Positions 1 through 12,291 of a DNA stretch of 64,000 bases are shown in pieces; within the stretch, counting starts at the first letter, position 1, and each line of letters begins with the position of its first letter. The stretch covers positions 8,978,274 to 9,042,273 of the forward strand of contig CM055106.1 of NCBI GenBank assembly GCA_029204225.1, written 5' to 3'. This DNA comes from Diphasiastrum complanatum. Its lineage: Eukaryota; Streptophyta; Lycopodiopsida; Lycopodiales; Lycopodiaceae. The notes under the pieces were generated by a model, which did no database searches, was not told the DNA's origin, and saw only the letters and a program-made list of their open reading frames with translations. The position numbers were made by a program, and so were the translations under genes.

Positions 1-189
1 GGCGGCTCGTAGCCAAGGCCTACCTAATAATACTGGATGGACATCTGCCCCTTTTGGTAAGCGTAGCACAACAAAAGTCAACAAAAAGTGCATCAATTTA
101 ATACTAATTGGAACCTTCTGGAGTTCCCCCAGAGGAGAATCCTGTGTATAATTAGCCATGTGAATGACTAATTGAGTTTTCTGTAAGGG

Positions 190-930
190 CATGTTGCTTA
201 CTTACTATATGTGTCTTCAAACATGATATTTATGTTGGCTCCACCTTCAATGTGGACACCGCTAATATCAATGTCTTGAATGGTAATTGCCAATGTTCAA
301 CAATGTTTGGTTCCGTAGATTGCACAATAGTGTGAACTGCAGTCCTTTCGATAGTTTACACCCAGATAGCTTGGTTTGTATGGACTTCGCCAAATAAGGG
401 GCAATCTGAATCAATTGATCAACTGTAACCTGAAATTTATAATTGCTCACAAAATTTACAATCTGGTCAGCTAAAATATCAACTAATTCCCAAGAGGAAT
501 TTGGTCCCTGATATTGTTGGAGTTGGTTTAGCACCTCCTGTGTAAATTTGGCCATGTGACCGACATCCATGTTAGATGTTCAGCTTGTACTTGGCCCCAC
601 ATCTTCATCATATGCATCCTACCTCATTGTCTGCCCTTTATCCTTGTGTCGGGTAATAGCTTGAAACATGAGGGTTCTTCCACTGTCACAACTTGTACTG
701 GTGCTTGTTGTTCTGGACCTTGCACCCCTCCTTGATTCGACTGTTGGGTTGGCATCGGATGTCGATCATTAAAGCGATTAGTGACCCGAGGTGGGAGTAA
801 CCCTCATTCTAAGTTCCCAACGCATTGGCGATGGTACATCACACAGTTGAAAGAGCGATGCCCCAGTTGACTACAAAAATGGTAGACATCTTCTTGATGA
901 TCCTATCGATAATGAAGTGGTCGCTGGAAC
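190..930 (-). pseudogene. Gypsy-type Gag/protease fragment
   Basis: Read on the minus strand, the 897-826 stretch encodes a zinc-knuckle-like segment (CSQLGHRSFNC) preceded by HQED, a combination common at the Gag end of Ty3/gypsy elements. About 550 bases further, at 275-234, another frame gives DIDISGVHIEGGAN, which resembles the hydrophobic-hydrophobic-D/E-GG active-site region of retroviral-type aspartic proteases (usually D-G/S-G). Between them is an open stretch of 100 codons (570-268) that I do not recognise on its own. Stops and frame changes separate the pieces, so this is a relic. It lies downstream, in the same orientation, of the primer-site/LTR end at 1735-2345 and may belong to the same element. 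Basis: motifs seen; family assignment inferred. Confidence 0.5.
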
Positions 931-936
931 TTGTGT

Positions 937-1200
937 GGGCCTATTTTCACTAATCCAAGGTTCAAATAGACTAAAATTCAGATTTGAAGGTCACAAAAGT
1001 GTTGTGAAAGTCATTGAAGCCCTGTGACAAAAAAAACAGAATTTCAAAATGACAATTTTCCCATTAATGTAAAATTCACTTCCCTTCACAAAAACCAGAA
1101 AGTTTGGCCTATTTTCACTTATCTAATGTTCAAATAGGCTAAAAATCGGATTTTAAGTTTTCTAAAGTTTTGTGAAGGTCAAGTTCTGTGAAGGGCTGTG
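937..1200. repeat. Diverged direct repeat, period about 170 bp
   Basis: The phrase GGCCTATTTTCACT followed by GTTCAAATAG and CTAAAA occurs at about 938 and again at about 1108, in the same order and orientation with scattered differences. Each copy is followed by GTGAAG-rich DNA. This is an old tandem duplication without coding content. The stretch 1200-1730 beyond it holds no gene I can see. Confidence 0.6.
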
Positions 1201-1734
1201 AAGTTCTATGAAGAAAATGGCAGCTCAAAATGAAGGGTAGTTTTGGCCTAAGATGGGTCCATTCCTCACTAATTTTAGTGTGTAAACAAGACCAATCTTC
1301 CAAACTACTACTACATTTAGTAACTTCACTTTAGGCACAAACTAAACTTCAAAGATAAATTTTGAAAGTTGAAGTTGGGCTCTTATCGACAGGGCCCACA
1401 GATTTGGACAGCCAACAAAAGATCAAACTTCTACTTCTCTACTCCAAAACAAAAAAATTCCAACCTCTACTAACATGAAACACCTCTAAATTCAACTACT
1501 TTTTAACTTGCAATTGATTCTACCTATCAATTTGATAATGTGGGCATGCTGTCCATTCTATTCTTAGCTTAAAAAGCTTTTCAAAAATAGAAAACATAGC
1601 AACTATAAAGAAGCCACCAATGTCTAGAAACAAGAATTGGTGCTACTTCTACCTCACAATCACAAAAACTTGATAGCAGATTCTTATGCAACAAAATATA
1701 GAGGTTTAGAGTTACCATTAACAATTTGGAAGAG

Positions 1735-2345
1735 GCTCTGATACCACTTTGATGAATAGGAAGAGCAGCCCACCAAGCCTTTGAGTAGATGTCCACCAAT
1801 GCCTCCAAAAGCCTCCAATGTGCCTCTCCTCCAATGCTCCTAAGATCCTTCCAAAAGTAGACAAACAAGATGGCCTCAAGAATTTACCACCCAACCACAG
1901 CTAGATCCAAGCTTCAAGCAAGACCTATCTAGCACCCCCTTGCTAAACCACAATCACTACCATCACAAACACAAGCATGCTCAGGATCCTACCCCCATCT
2001 AAGTCCCATACCAAAGATGGTGATCCTCACAAGAGCAAGCAAGCCAATACTATGCAGTCTACTCACTAGCAATCCACTAGAGAATAAAATCTAGCAACAA
2101 CACAAGAAATCTCCCCTCCTTTGGGTGCCCTATCCCTCTCTTATAGATGGCCTATGGCTCACTCCAAAGCACTATGGAATGTCCACACAAGCCAATAAGA
2201 AAAGAGAAGGCAAAGGAAGAGCCAAGAGCCTTCCATAACTCAGTGAATATCAAAAGACATCTTCCATAACTCATGGTTCTTGGTTCTAACTTCTTGAATT
2301 CTTTAGGGGCATTAAGAGGCCCTTGTAGGTGCGCCCTCCTACTAG
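1735..2345 (-). mobile_element. LTR end with initiator-Met primer binding site
   Basis: On the minus strand, TGGTATCAGAGC (1746-1735) is an exact match to the complement of the initiator-Met tRNA 3' end, the usual plant retroelement primer site. It is preceded, after a 3-base AAG spacer, by an LTR end reading CCTATTCATCA (ending at 1750). A TATA-like TATAAGAG lies at 2145-2138 on the same strand, about 390 bases upstream of the LTR end. This marks the 5' LTR of a minus-strand element whose body lies below 1735. The outer LTR edge near 2345 is a guess; no matching second LTR was seen. Confidence 0.6.
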
Positions 2346-2399
2346 GTCTTCATGACCCTCAAGTGATGGCAATCTTTGGCCCAAGGCCAGACTAAACTC

Positions 2400-2910
2400 A
2401 TATATTGTATGAGGTTCTTAGGAAGGGGGCCGTTTACAAAGTCACCATTAAGTGATATAAGGCATTCCGTGATCTAATAGATGCCGTGATTAATACACCC
2501 ATTATGTGACCGCCAGATTGGAGTAAACCATTTCATGTACATTGCGATGTGTCTCAAGTAGCTGTTGGTTGCGTTGGCACAATCAAGTGAGGAAAAAGGT
2601 TACGATCATCTAGTATATTATGCAAGCAAGTAGCTACCACTGACAGAAAAGAATTATTCAACAACGAAAAGGGAGGCATTGAGCTTAACATTCAATCTCG
2701 CAAGTTTCGACATTTCTTGTTGGATAATAAGTTTAGTGCGTATATGGATCATCAACCATTGCTTTATCTTATTCATAAACCCACCATTTATAGGAGAATT
2801 GCATGGTGGATGATATTATTTCAGGAGTTTGAGTTCGACATTTTGATTCGACCAAGCACAGTTCATACCATGGCCGTGATCAGTTGTCTCGTATTGAAAA
2901 GAGAAATGTT
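2400..2910 (+). pseudogene. Gypsy RT/RNase H fragment
   Basis: Plus-strand frames give a broken RNase H region of the Ty3/gypsy type. KPFHVHCDVSQVAVG corresponds to the first catalytic D segment, TTDRKELFNNEKGG to the E segment (usually T-x-x-E-x-E/A-L), and YMDHQPLLYLIHKP to the second D segment (usually TDHxxL). The following FEFDILIRPSTVH matches the typical hydrophobic stretch after it. At least two in-frame stops and one frame change interrupt it. It is an isolated scrap in opposite orientation to the gypsy integrase relic immediately downstream, so the two do not come from one element. Confidence 0.75.
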
Positions 2911-3122
2911 GAGGAGGTCATTGACGAAATGCCAAACGTGCATCTCTTTAGTTCGAAATTGCTCTATGATACTTGGTATACGAATTTGCATGCTTTCTGT
3001 GCAATTTTTTTTTATGTAATAGGCTTCCTAATAGTGGGAGTGGGAGTTGAGTTCTCTACTTCCGGAGATTTAACCCATTTCTTTTTATCATTACAGACAT
3101 TTGGGCTACCATGCAACATCAT

Positions 3123-4560
3123 CTAGGGGTCATCTATTCTAGAGGTTAGGAGATTTTGTAGTTCTATCTTTCCTCTCACTCCTAGATCAGGGGTAATACC
3201 TAATTGGGGATCAATTGGGTGCTGCCTAGGTGTCTCTAGAATGGCCATCTCGGAGGAATTTAGACCTTTACCAAAACCAAGGTAATCCCTCTCATGTGAG
3301 CTCATCTTTAGACAACTAAGATGGAACATGGGATGAGTCTTGATTCTCTATGGTAACTCTAACTGGTAAGCTAAAGATCCAATCTTTTTCAAGATTTTAT
3401 ATGGTCCATTAATTTATAATGTTTCTTCATGGACATTACCTGAGAATCCTTTGGAATTCTAAGATACACCCAATCCCCAACTTGAATCTCTTAAGGCGAT
3501 CTTTTCAGATTAGCAAAATGTCTTACCCGATCCTGGGCATTCAAAACATTTTCATGTGCTAACTATACAATTTCTTGCATTTCTCGCAAGAAATCTGCCA
3601 CTTTCTGAACTTTAATCGACTCAGTTTCAACCGTTATTGGAGATCTAGGTTGAAATCCATACACAAGCATAAACGGACTATATCCAGTAGCCGAATGCTT
3701 ATTCTTATTATAAGCAAACTGAATCAATTATGGAAGGTACCTCATCCAGTGAGATTGGCATCAGGAGACCTATGCACAAAGCATCTAATCTTTTCACCAC
3801 TCACGTTATCCTCTCTTGAAAGTCAAATACTAGGCTGAAATCTGAACTATGATTCATCAATCACAATTGACCAAATTTTTATTCTATACTTGAAAGTAAG
3901 AGATCATGAATGCTACTATTCTTAAAAGACATATGAGTTGCTCCACAAAAATCCTTTCCACTAGGAAATTTCCAGATTTATGTGAATCTACTCATCTTAT
4001 GATGCCAATAAAGAATTGTAGTCTCCTAATTCTTCACTCTAGACATGGTACAATGTGTCATTCCAAAGTCAAAGTTCCATCTAGAACACATCTAGACCCC
4101 AATATACTTAATTTTTGATCTAGAATAACTTAAGATTTATCAAACTTCATTATTGAAGCCCCTGGCTTTTGGTTACTCCAATTACACAACTCCAAGTGAG
4201 TTTTACAGGATAATTTTATTTTCAAACCATAAGTTCCTATGTATCCGATGCAAATCACCCACTAGCCGAGTCACAAAATAACTCATAATGGTTGTGACTT
4301 AGAATCAATACACATATATGCTACAATATCAATAGATAATGATACCATGTAGACCTGTCCAACTAACTTAGATGCTTTCGCTATAGTCTTTACCGAAAGA
4401 AACATAGCCAATGTAGATAACCGGTCAACTATGACCAAATTGTACCATTCTATTTATTCATATGTGGTAAACCAACTACACAATCCATCGAGAGACTATC
4501 CCACCACATAATAGGAATATCCAATAGATACAACAATCCACCAGCCTTCTGTAGGCTAAT
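3123..4560 (-). pseudogene. Gypsy integrase and C-terminal region relic
   Basis: Minus-strand frames show, in order: LQKAGGLLYLLDIP and WDSLSMDCVVGLP near 4560-4450 (start of the integrase core; typical WxSISMDFVxGLP), a helical linker QKVADFLREMQEI near 3610-3570, and VPS/VFHLSCLK-like residues near 3330, matching the segment that precedes the chromodomain in chromovirus-type gypsy elements. The same linker appears in the elements ending at 32.7 and 35.5 kb, so all three belong to one lineage. Many stops and shifts make it non-functional. No LTR was found attached. Confidence 0.75.
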
Positions 4561-4747
4561 ATTCCAAGGAGTATAGGCTGATATTTCAGGGAATATTCTA
4601 GCCATCCTGCAAAACATCTTTATAAATACAAGCAGGATAGGATTTAAACGTAGAACTTGCCCATCAAGTTTAGGCTTTTGCGGTATCCATAATGGCTTAA
4701 GTTATTTAGCTCTAAGTTTAAACTGCCATGGGCACTACACATAGATA

Positions 4748-5339
4748 TGTAGTTTCCAGTTATTTCAAGTTATGTAAAAGTTAGTCACAAAGGTCCATTG
4801 GGGGTTTGTCCCATGGCACCAGTGTGATTCAAAGTAAGTTAGTCTATGTGGCTTACTTGTCCCACAGTGCATTTCTGTAAGTGACCACCACTCCAAAAAT
4901 AAATAGGAGTGGAAGAGTCCATTTTCGAGAAGAACCTCATTTGCAATACATGACTATCTTTCTCTCTGAGTGTTCTCCCTTGTGTGATTTCATGTACTGT
5001 GTTACTTCACATTGTATTGTATATTATTCGTTTGGCAACAGGTTAAGTTAATCTAGGCCCTCCATTCTCTAGTAGGGTAAGCCTTAGAGGAAGAGATTTA
5101 GATTAGGGTTTTATCATTTAGGTTAAGCCGTCATTTGTAGTTGTTAAGGAGAGAAAAGAGAGAAGAGTGGATCTTGCCCATCAGAATACTCACCCTATGC
5201 TCATAATGCTCTTCCCATCCTCTTGCTCAAGCTAGTTGGAGAAGCCATAGCGTAGACTAGTTGGGAGATTGCCATAGTCATGCTAGATGGAGCCATAGCC
5301 AACAGAGGATGCAAAATGTACAACATTGGCGTCGTTGCC
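4748..5339 (+). mobile_element. Probable 5' LTR with Asp-type primer binding site
   Basis: TGGCGTCGTTGCC at 5327-5339 differs by one base from the complement of the plant Asp tRNA 3' end (TGGCGCCGTTGCC), a primer used by Tat/Athila-type gypsy elements. It follows ACAACA, a plausible LTR 3' end, at 5325. AAATAAATAGGAGTGG at about 4895 could serve as a TATA region, and the CT/T-rich stretch after it fits R-U5. The start at 4748 (TGTAGTTTCC) is only the nearest convincing TG and is tentative. The body would run to the right, where a same-strand Gag lies at 8.9 kb. Confidence 0.45.
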
Positions 5340-5595
5340 ACTCTTTTTCTCGATTTCTCTTCGTTTCTAGCTACGATTTTTGCTTGTTCTTGTTTTTGCT
5401 TATTATTTTGTTTCTAGTTGCTCTTCTCGTTCTTGTTTGTTTGCTTTCGCATCCTTCCTACATTTTTTTTTTCTTACTTGTTTTTAATATCCATCTTACT
5501 TCCTTACACCATCCTACAGCCACACATTTTTCAAGGAGAGGAGGGGTGTTTTCAAAGCAATCTACTATTTTCAAAGGAGCAAAGCGAGCTCCTAA

Positions 5596-5728
5596 GTTTT
5601 TTCAGGTGCTTTGGAAGCGTGGATCTGTAGCGGGTACATCAAGGTATAAGGTATAGAACATGTTTTTTCAGGTGCTTTGGAAGCGTGGATCTGTAGCGGG
5701 TGCATTCAAGGTATAAGCTATAGAACAC
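5596..5728 (+). repeat. 66-bp tandem duplication
   Basis: Two adjacent copies (5596-5661 and 5662-5728) share TTTTTTCAGGTGC, GGAAGCGTGGATCTGTAGCG and AAGGTATAAG, differing at only a few bases. The duplication lies just inside the probable LTR/primer site and breaks no gene. Confidence 0.85.
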
Positions 5729-5729
5729 G

Positions 5730-7199
5730 AACAGCTGGTTTCCAGGTGTTTTCAAGTGTCTCTTGTCCACGGGCCTATCCATGGATTTCTTGTGTTGTCT
5801 AGCATGTTGTTTTAGCTGTTTTCAGTCGCATTCAGCCTATAGTAGTTTCTGTCATCTCAGGGATGGGAATAGAGGATTTGTTAGATGATGTTTGCGCAAA
5901 GACTGTAGCTGATACGACAGGGATCAGGCGTAAGTAAATCATACTCTTCAGGCTATTCGAAGATCAGATGATGTGGTTTTGGTTATTGATGCCATGGACT
6001 ATGGATTTTAACATCTTTTAAGCATCCTTACTCTTTGCCTCTTCTTTTAGCATCCTTTTCCACTCCCTTCCACGTCTTCTTGTTGTCCTCAAAAACTCTT
6101 CCAGCATTGGAGTTCCAATCACATGGATTTATTACAGCGATGCAGGTCACGAGCAGCTCAGTATCCGTTCATCTGCACATGAGCTCATGGGATGATCTTT
6201 TGACAAAGTGTCCACTAGTTCTAATGTATCTTGCTGTCTGGAACAAGACCATGACACAATCTTCAGCCTTGTGAGGTCTAGTCACAAAGTCTTAGACCAT
6301 CAAGTTCTTTATGCCTAATGCAGACCAGAATACTACACATCCTGACTCACTTGGACTTCACTATGCATTGAAAACTACACTCAAATGGCTGGTGCTGCGC
6401 AGACCCAGTTCTTGTCTGCCCGTTCCTACCTCCTACACCTGTCACATTTTTGAATTGAACTTCTTAGCTGCTATGAAGCCAAAGCACAATGTCCACACCT
6501 GCAGCCCTTTGAACATCTACATGTGTATCTTCAGTCAGTCACTTTTCTAAAGATTACAAATCTCTGATAATCATGCTTATGGCTGAGGAATTTTTCTGTC
6601 AAAGATCACTCTTCTGATGGAAAGTATTGTTACTAACTAGCACATTTTTGCATTGCAAGTCCAATGTACTTTTCTATCTAGAAAGAGGCATAGTTCCACT
6701 TCAGATATCAACACACTTTCTAGACATAGATAGGTGCATTTCTAGTAGCAAAATCAATGCATTTTTTGCCCTCAGAATGCCCTCAGAAGAACGCATTGCA
6801 TCTACGCCATTTTCGAAGTAGTGCAGACCCTAAGATCCATCAAAACGGCCTATCAGATTCTGTTCTCCCTTGAAAAGATGATGGTGTGTAGATCTGCTCC
6901 AAAGGAGTGATGTTTTTGGCTGGGCAGAAGTGCACGAGTAGGGCAAATTTTTTTGGACTTTCCAAGCATTAAGATCCACTATTTGGGTTGAGAAATCCGG
7001 TATAATCACTGATAAATGTCAGAGCTAGGCTACACTACTCGCACAACCATTTTTGGCATTTGGAGGTATTAAGATCCATCTTTTGGACTTGTGCGAGTAC
7101 TCAAAATTGGCCTCACATGGATTTTAACACTGAGGTCTGATTTTTGGACTTCCGAAGTGCTTTTCAGCACTAATATGATTTGTGCAACAAAATTCAGGT
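5730..7199. other. Leader-like DNA, no gene seen
   Basis: No open frame here shows a recognisable domain; the short open stretches at 6035-6821 have no family signature. Its position between an Asp-type primer site and a same-strand Gag suggests the long untranslated leader of a Tat-like gypsy element. Phrases with ACGAGT, TACTCGCAC and GTGCGAGTAC near 6925-7095 foreshadow the minisatellite that follows. Confidence 0.4.
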
Positions 7200-7965
7200 G
7201 TGTGAATCATTCTTTAGGTGTGCGAGTCATTTCAAACTATTTTTTATCTTCTTTCGATCTGTGAGTGAGTTCCTCACCATTCAAACAATTGTGTGAGTCA
7301 TTTTCTGTGTTGTGCGAGTCATTCTTGTGTTGTACGAGTCATTTTTGGTGTGGTACGAGTCATTTTTGGAGTTGTACGAGTTATTTCTGTGTTGCACGAG
7401 TCATTTTTTTGTGCGAGTACTTCTTGTGCAAGTCATATTCCCATCGGCGAGTCATCTTTGGTGCGAGTACATCAATTCCCGCATGCATACGTCAATCACT
7501 GTGTGCGAGTAAGTACATTCTCGTCACGAGTCACCTTCCTGCGCGAGTCATTTCCACGGTTTCTAGCTCCACGGGTACAGGGTTGCACGAGTCATTTTTT
7601 TTGCGAGTCATCTTCTCTGTATGAGTCATATGCCAGTGGTAAGTTACCCATCCACAAGTCATTTTTGCACTTTCCATGTCTCTACGTGTAGTACGTTTCC
7701 GTCCACGAGTCATTTTTTTTGCACGAGTCATCTTCTGTGCGAGTTTTGTGCGAGTCATCTGTTTCTGTCCATGAGTCATTTTTTTTGCACAAGTCATCTT
7801 TTGTGCGACTCTGTTTTCATCCAAGAGTCATTTTTTTTGCGCGAGTCATCTTCTGTGCGAGTCATCTGTTTTCGTCCATGAGTCATTTTTTTGCGCGAGT
7901 CATCTTCTATACGAGTCACATGCGAGTAGTAAGTTATCCATCCACAAGTCATTTTTTGTGCGAGT
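7200..7965. repeat. CGAGTCAT minisatellite
   Basis: GAGTCAT occurs about twenty times in roughly 750 bases, usually as GCGAGTCAT, ACGAGTCAT or ATGAGTCAT followed by a run of T or by CTTCTGTG. From about 7640 the units become ordered into higher-order blocks of roughly 50-65 bp that start with TCCACGAG, TCCATGAG or TCCACAAG and then TCATTTTTTT. A stray copy occurs at 8192. The array keeps several frames open on both strands, but these simply translate the repeat and are not a gene. It lies in the presumed leader of a gypsy element. Confidence 0.9.
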
Positions 7966-8859
7966 GCCTAGCAATTTCCTTGCTCTGTGGTCCTTTTGAG
8001 TGGACTGTCCAAGTCATCCTCTATTTTTCGCAAAGACTCTTGTCAGCTACAAGAGTCTTACAGGAGGTTAAAAAAAAAAATTAATTAAAAAAAAAACTCT
8101 CGGAAACACCAAGTTCCATAAAAAATTCACCTGTACGAATAGGTCCCTAGGAATTTTTTCTATAAGTTCCTTGCTTCGTGGTCCATTTGAGTTGACGAGT
8201 CATTCCTTGATATTCGCACCGACTCTTGATAGCTACAAGAGCACTAGAGAAGGTGAAACCAGAAAAAACAAAATCCTAAATTCGCCCAAACCGGTGACAT
8301 AAGCTACTCGCACCACATTTTAGTCCTCCATTGATCACAGTTAATAACTTTTATCAGTGGGCGCGTATGTTATTCACACAGATTCTCGACATAGAAGAAA
8401 TTGCCGCCTGAGCGAAACGTCATACCACTTGTGTGTAGTTCTTGAAAAACCTTGACCATTTTGTCTTGATGGAGCTTCACCCACTCGCCTAGCTGTCTAG
8501 CATCTCTCAAACGTATTCGACCAATCGGCCATCCCAGCTATGTGGCATCTTAACTCTGTTCACTCTGCAATTTAGCATCAATCCTTGCCAGTGCTACGCA
8601 TACCTCTAATTTGACGGTTCTCACCACCCATCCTTGTACATAGCCATCCCACCGAAGCAATCCAATACTACTTATTCTAGCTGGGAGAGGCCTTAGACAC
8701 CTCCAGTAGGAAACGCCTTGGACGTGCACTAGTAGGAAGCCATAGAGTAAGCAAGAAAACGATTGCACCCTCACCCCATACACCACCATTCTAAAGAGTA
8801 GTGAAAACCGCTTAGATTAAGATGCAAGGCCCCTGGAATCACTGCGGGTAGAGAAGAGA
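7966..8859. other. No gene seen
   Basis: A-rich tracts near 8070-8095, isolated CGAGTCAT-like words and otherwise unremarkable DNA. The open stretch at 8550-8789 on the minus strand shows no family signature. Confidence 0.4.
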
Positions 8860-10008
8860 ATACCCTGGATAGATGCGCCAAAGTATGACGAGGAATCAGA
8901 CCTAGTAAGATTCCTCCAGAATTTTAACAACACTTGTAAGTTTAATGGTGACAGCTCTGAAATCGAAAAGGTGAGACTGTTCCCTATGATTCTTCAAGGC
9001 GACGCCAAGGGATAGTTTTTAAACCTTGAAGGCCCGAACAACACATCTTGGGAGACCATCACTGCAGCACTCATCAAAAGGTTTCCAAGCTCACCCAAAG
9101 CCCTTTTATCCAATTGACTCAGATCAAGATGTGAAGCAAAGAATCAGTACGCACCTCCATCGAGCACTTCAAGCGTCTTAAAGTAGACTGTGTTGATGGT
9201 AAAATCACTAAGAAAATGGCCATTAAATTATTCCTAGTCAAGTTACCCAAGGCCATCAGGAGAGAATTGAAACTTGTAGACTCTTACATGACGCTAAAGG
9301 ATGTGATGGATGATGCCATCCGAGAAGAAGATGAAGGGTGCGATTATCGCGAGAAAAAGTGTAAGGGGCTGGCTAAACATGAGACTTCACGTATTGAAGA
9401 ATCTGCCTCAACTAGCACGATCGATATCCTTCAGCATCTAGAAGGTTGGTAACGGGCACACCAAGCACAAATGGAGAAGTTGACCTCAGAGTTCCAAAAT
9501 GCTAAAGGATGTGGCCGAAAAGACCTTCCCTCTCCATGGAAATATATGGTGCCCTGTGTGTGCTCAACACCATATTGCCAACGCATGCCCACATGCAAGA
9601 ACGTACTATCAGCAGGCACCACGACCACTGTACCATCTGTATAGACCACCTAGTCCTACGAATTATGCACCGAACTACACTGCCAATGCATCCGCGCAGA
9701 GGCCAGGACAATACCAACCAATGCTAATAGGCCCAATTTTTCATCAACATCGATCCTTTGGTTCTATGAACCATCCTACACCACTTTTACATTTTGAACT
9801 AGAGTCTTCTTATCCAAGGCCGATCGCTCCCCATCCAATACAACAGTCTTTTGTAGAGAGTCAACATATTGCTACATCGTCTATCACACAAGTTGATTCT
9901 GACTACATAGACCCAGCGATGTATTGTATAGAAGATACCAATGAGCCTGCTCATCAAGTTAGATACCATTTGCACCTTACTAGAATTAGTAGTCTTAGAT
10001 GTGTCTAG
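8860..10008 (+). pseudogene. Gypsy Gag (retrotrans_gag) relic
   Basis: Plus-strand frames read through the Gag core of Ty3/gypsy elements: PWIDAPKYDEESDLVRFLQ, then LFPMILQGDAKG followed by a stop where W is expected, then TSWETITAALIKRFPSS (typical W-x2-L-x2-A-F-x2-RF), then IEHFKRLKVDC and KLFLVKLPKAIRRELK. After a break, 9499-10008 carries WCPVCAQHHIANACPHA, a degenerate zinc-knuckle-like cluster, and a proline/tyrosine-rich tail. At least two stops and two frame changes are present. No protease or RT follows, so pol has been lost or lies elsewhere. It is in line with the Asp-type LTR end at 5.3 kb and may be its Gag. Confidence 0.7.
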
Positions 10009-12190
10009 GCTCGTCTAGTCTTACTGATTCTTTTGTCATCCACGGATACATAGTTGCTTCTGATCCAAATATAGTTACGTCCTATCTAGCAATTACGTAA
10101 GGTCTATCTTAAACATCATTCATAGATAAGACCAAGAATGTACCACCTCAGGTCTGTGTCTTCATTACGTCTCTATGACCAAGCAATTGATATCATACCC
10201 TGGAGCCAAGTTTTGAGCTACCGCCTGATAAATCATGAGTTTTGTGTCTAGATGGTAACTCGTATGTTTTATTTGAGTGAAAGTAATCTAAGACATAATT
10301 GTCTTATTACATGCTACGTAAATGTTATACATTATCACTTGTTTTTCTTTTGTAACACTGTAACTATGGCCTTGTGCCAAGTTTGATACTAGATTGCAAG
10401 ATTTTGGTCTAAGAGTGTCATGCAAATCCTTCTACAGAGTTATCTGCTACAATTTTTCATTTTTCTCTTATTTCAAGTTTTGTCCTGTCAACTATGTCAT
10501 TTGTTGCTACCTGTTTGTTTGTTCTATTGTCGTATGGTTTGGTGTGTTCTCTTTTGTAAGTAGCACTATAGGTGACATTTCATCAACAATTTTATTCTCT
10601 ACATCTTTGCCAATGATTTCAACAACTTTCCATATGAACAAAAAGAGCAGTCAAGGACTTCAACAACAAATGCTCAGTTTGGCAACAAAACAAGCATCTT
10701 ATCAGAGTGCTATCTTCCCAACAAGATGGAATATCCGCGACAACACGAACACCGCCATTCACAATAAGCAGTTGGTTTTACGTAAGCGCTACATTATCCA
10801 CACTTTTCCAATTTCCTCACCATGGCCATCAAATCATCAATAAAGTGACAGCTTGTACCAGTGAAGGGCTCTCAAGTCACATCAAAGGCAAAAATCTATG
10901 TGCAAACCAATGCAGATGACAAGTGTTCCTACCAATGCCAACAACGATGCTTCATTGGCAAAATGTACACTGAGCAGTGGTAATCGTGTCTCAAGACCAT
11001 ACTACCGCTGTGGTACATCATCCATTCGATCATCTACGGAGGCCGCAATAAGCACAAGTCATCACTGAGTGAAATCCCATAGGCCTACGTAAACTGAAGG
11101 ACTCTCAAGTCGATCAAAGATTGAAGTTATGAGAACACAACCTCAATGACAAAGCTATTTTCAAAGGCAAGCAATGATGAGCATTGGTTATAGTGGACAA
11201 ATATGGGAAATCACACAAGACTCATCTCATTCCTTTTTTATATCCATTCATTCCCTCATGTTCCACCATCTAATACATCTTGAAGCTTCATCTAACTTTC
11301 TCCATCCTTTTCTCAGGTCCTCATTCCCCCCCGATGGATCAATCTGAACTTGCTCTCGTTTATCAACTACAGTACTTCGTGAAGCAGACAAATCTACAAC
11401 ATCCGCAACATACCACTGATATAGTTCAGCGCTTGAAGTAACAAAATCAAGGATGTTAGAGGTTCTCAACAATGATTATGAGCCATGTCTTAAGTTCTCA
11501 AAAAAAAAAAAATTGACGTTAACAGCTTGTTGATCATTCAAATGAAAAAAAAAACAAAAAACAAAAACAAGGCCATACACGCCTCTATATATTTGCGATC
11601 GCTTGAAGAGTTCTTGAACTTTGTGAAGAATTCAAACAACTGCAACAAACGTCAAACGGGAAACCTCTGCTGACAAAAGTACTTTTACAAGACAGTAATG
11701 AGCAAAGGAATTTTGATCCATCCAGCAACATCCATCTATCCACCTTCACCACTTCCGAGATTACAACACCCCCTGTCACACCCACTCTATCTTCCTCTCA
11801 CCGTTGTTCAGTAACCCCTTGTGTGGCATTCACATCATGTCTCAAGAAATACTAAATCATGTACATCATTCGTTGAATCATCTGCGTGAGCAATTGGAAG
11901 CAAGTCATCAGTGAGCCAACTCCAACCTGATTCAATTCAAATCTACTGGAGATGCTCGTACTTCTTCAAAGCTTCATCTCCTACGGAACAACACTTTACA
12001 AAAAGTTCCACATCTACAAGCTGCAACGATTTTGACTTTTCCAGCACCATAAGGAGCGGGGTCTTAACATTGCACTGATATGTCAGATAAGTCAGGTGTT
12101 TCCGATATGTCAAGTTTAGCAGATAAGTCATCCAACTTTGACAAGTCGAGTTATTTAGATGAGTCGGCGGACTGTCATTCTCTTGTTGTC
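10009..12190. other. Unassigned region, no supported gene
   Basis: The longest open frame (10394-10843, plus strand, 149 codons) has a hydrophobic front and no recognisable domain. Two stretches about 850 bp apart (10985-11075 and 11838-11920) share word order such as TGTCTCAAG, GTACATCAT, CATTCG and AAGTCATCA, hinting at an old duplication. Two long A-runs sit at about 11502 and 11545. Confidence 0.4.
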
Positions 12191-12291
12191 TTTAGTTATA
12201 AATGATTGTGCGACAATGCATGCAATGTTGTAGCGATGAATGGAATAAGATTAACATGGGATTTAGGAGAGGAGAGGAGATAAATCCAACA
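11900..12291 (-). mobile_element. 3' LTR start of the copia relic
   Basis: Directly after the purine tract AAGAGGGGG on the minus strand, the sequence begins TGTTGGATTTATC at 12291, the standard TG start of an LTR. The lower edge cannot be placed, because no stretch matching the presumed 5' LTR end at 14893 was found below 12.3 kb; 11900 is nominal. Confidence 0.4.

Noticed and set aside
4893-4910. Host gene promoter
   Set aside because: The TATA-like box is followed by an Asp-type primer site, so it is more simply an LTR promoter.
7200-7965. CRISPR-like array
   Set aside because: Repeat words are short, unevenly spaced and without unique spacers of constant length; the context is plant retroelement DNA.
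7265-8084. Overlapping open frames on both strands suggesting Cys/Ser-rich or Lys/Met-rich small proteins
   Set aside because: They are translations of the CGAGTCAT minisatellite in several frames at once; the repeat unit lacks stops, so openness is not evidence of coding.
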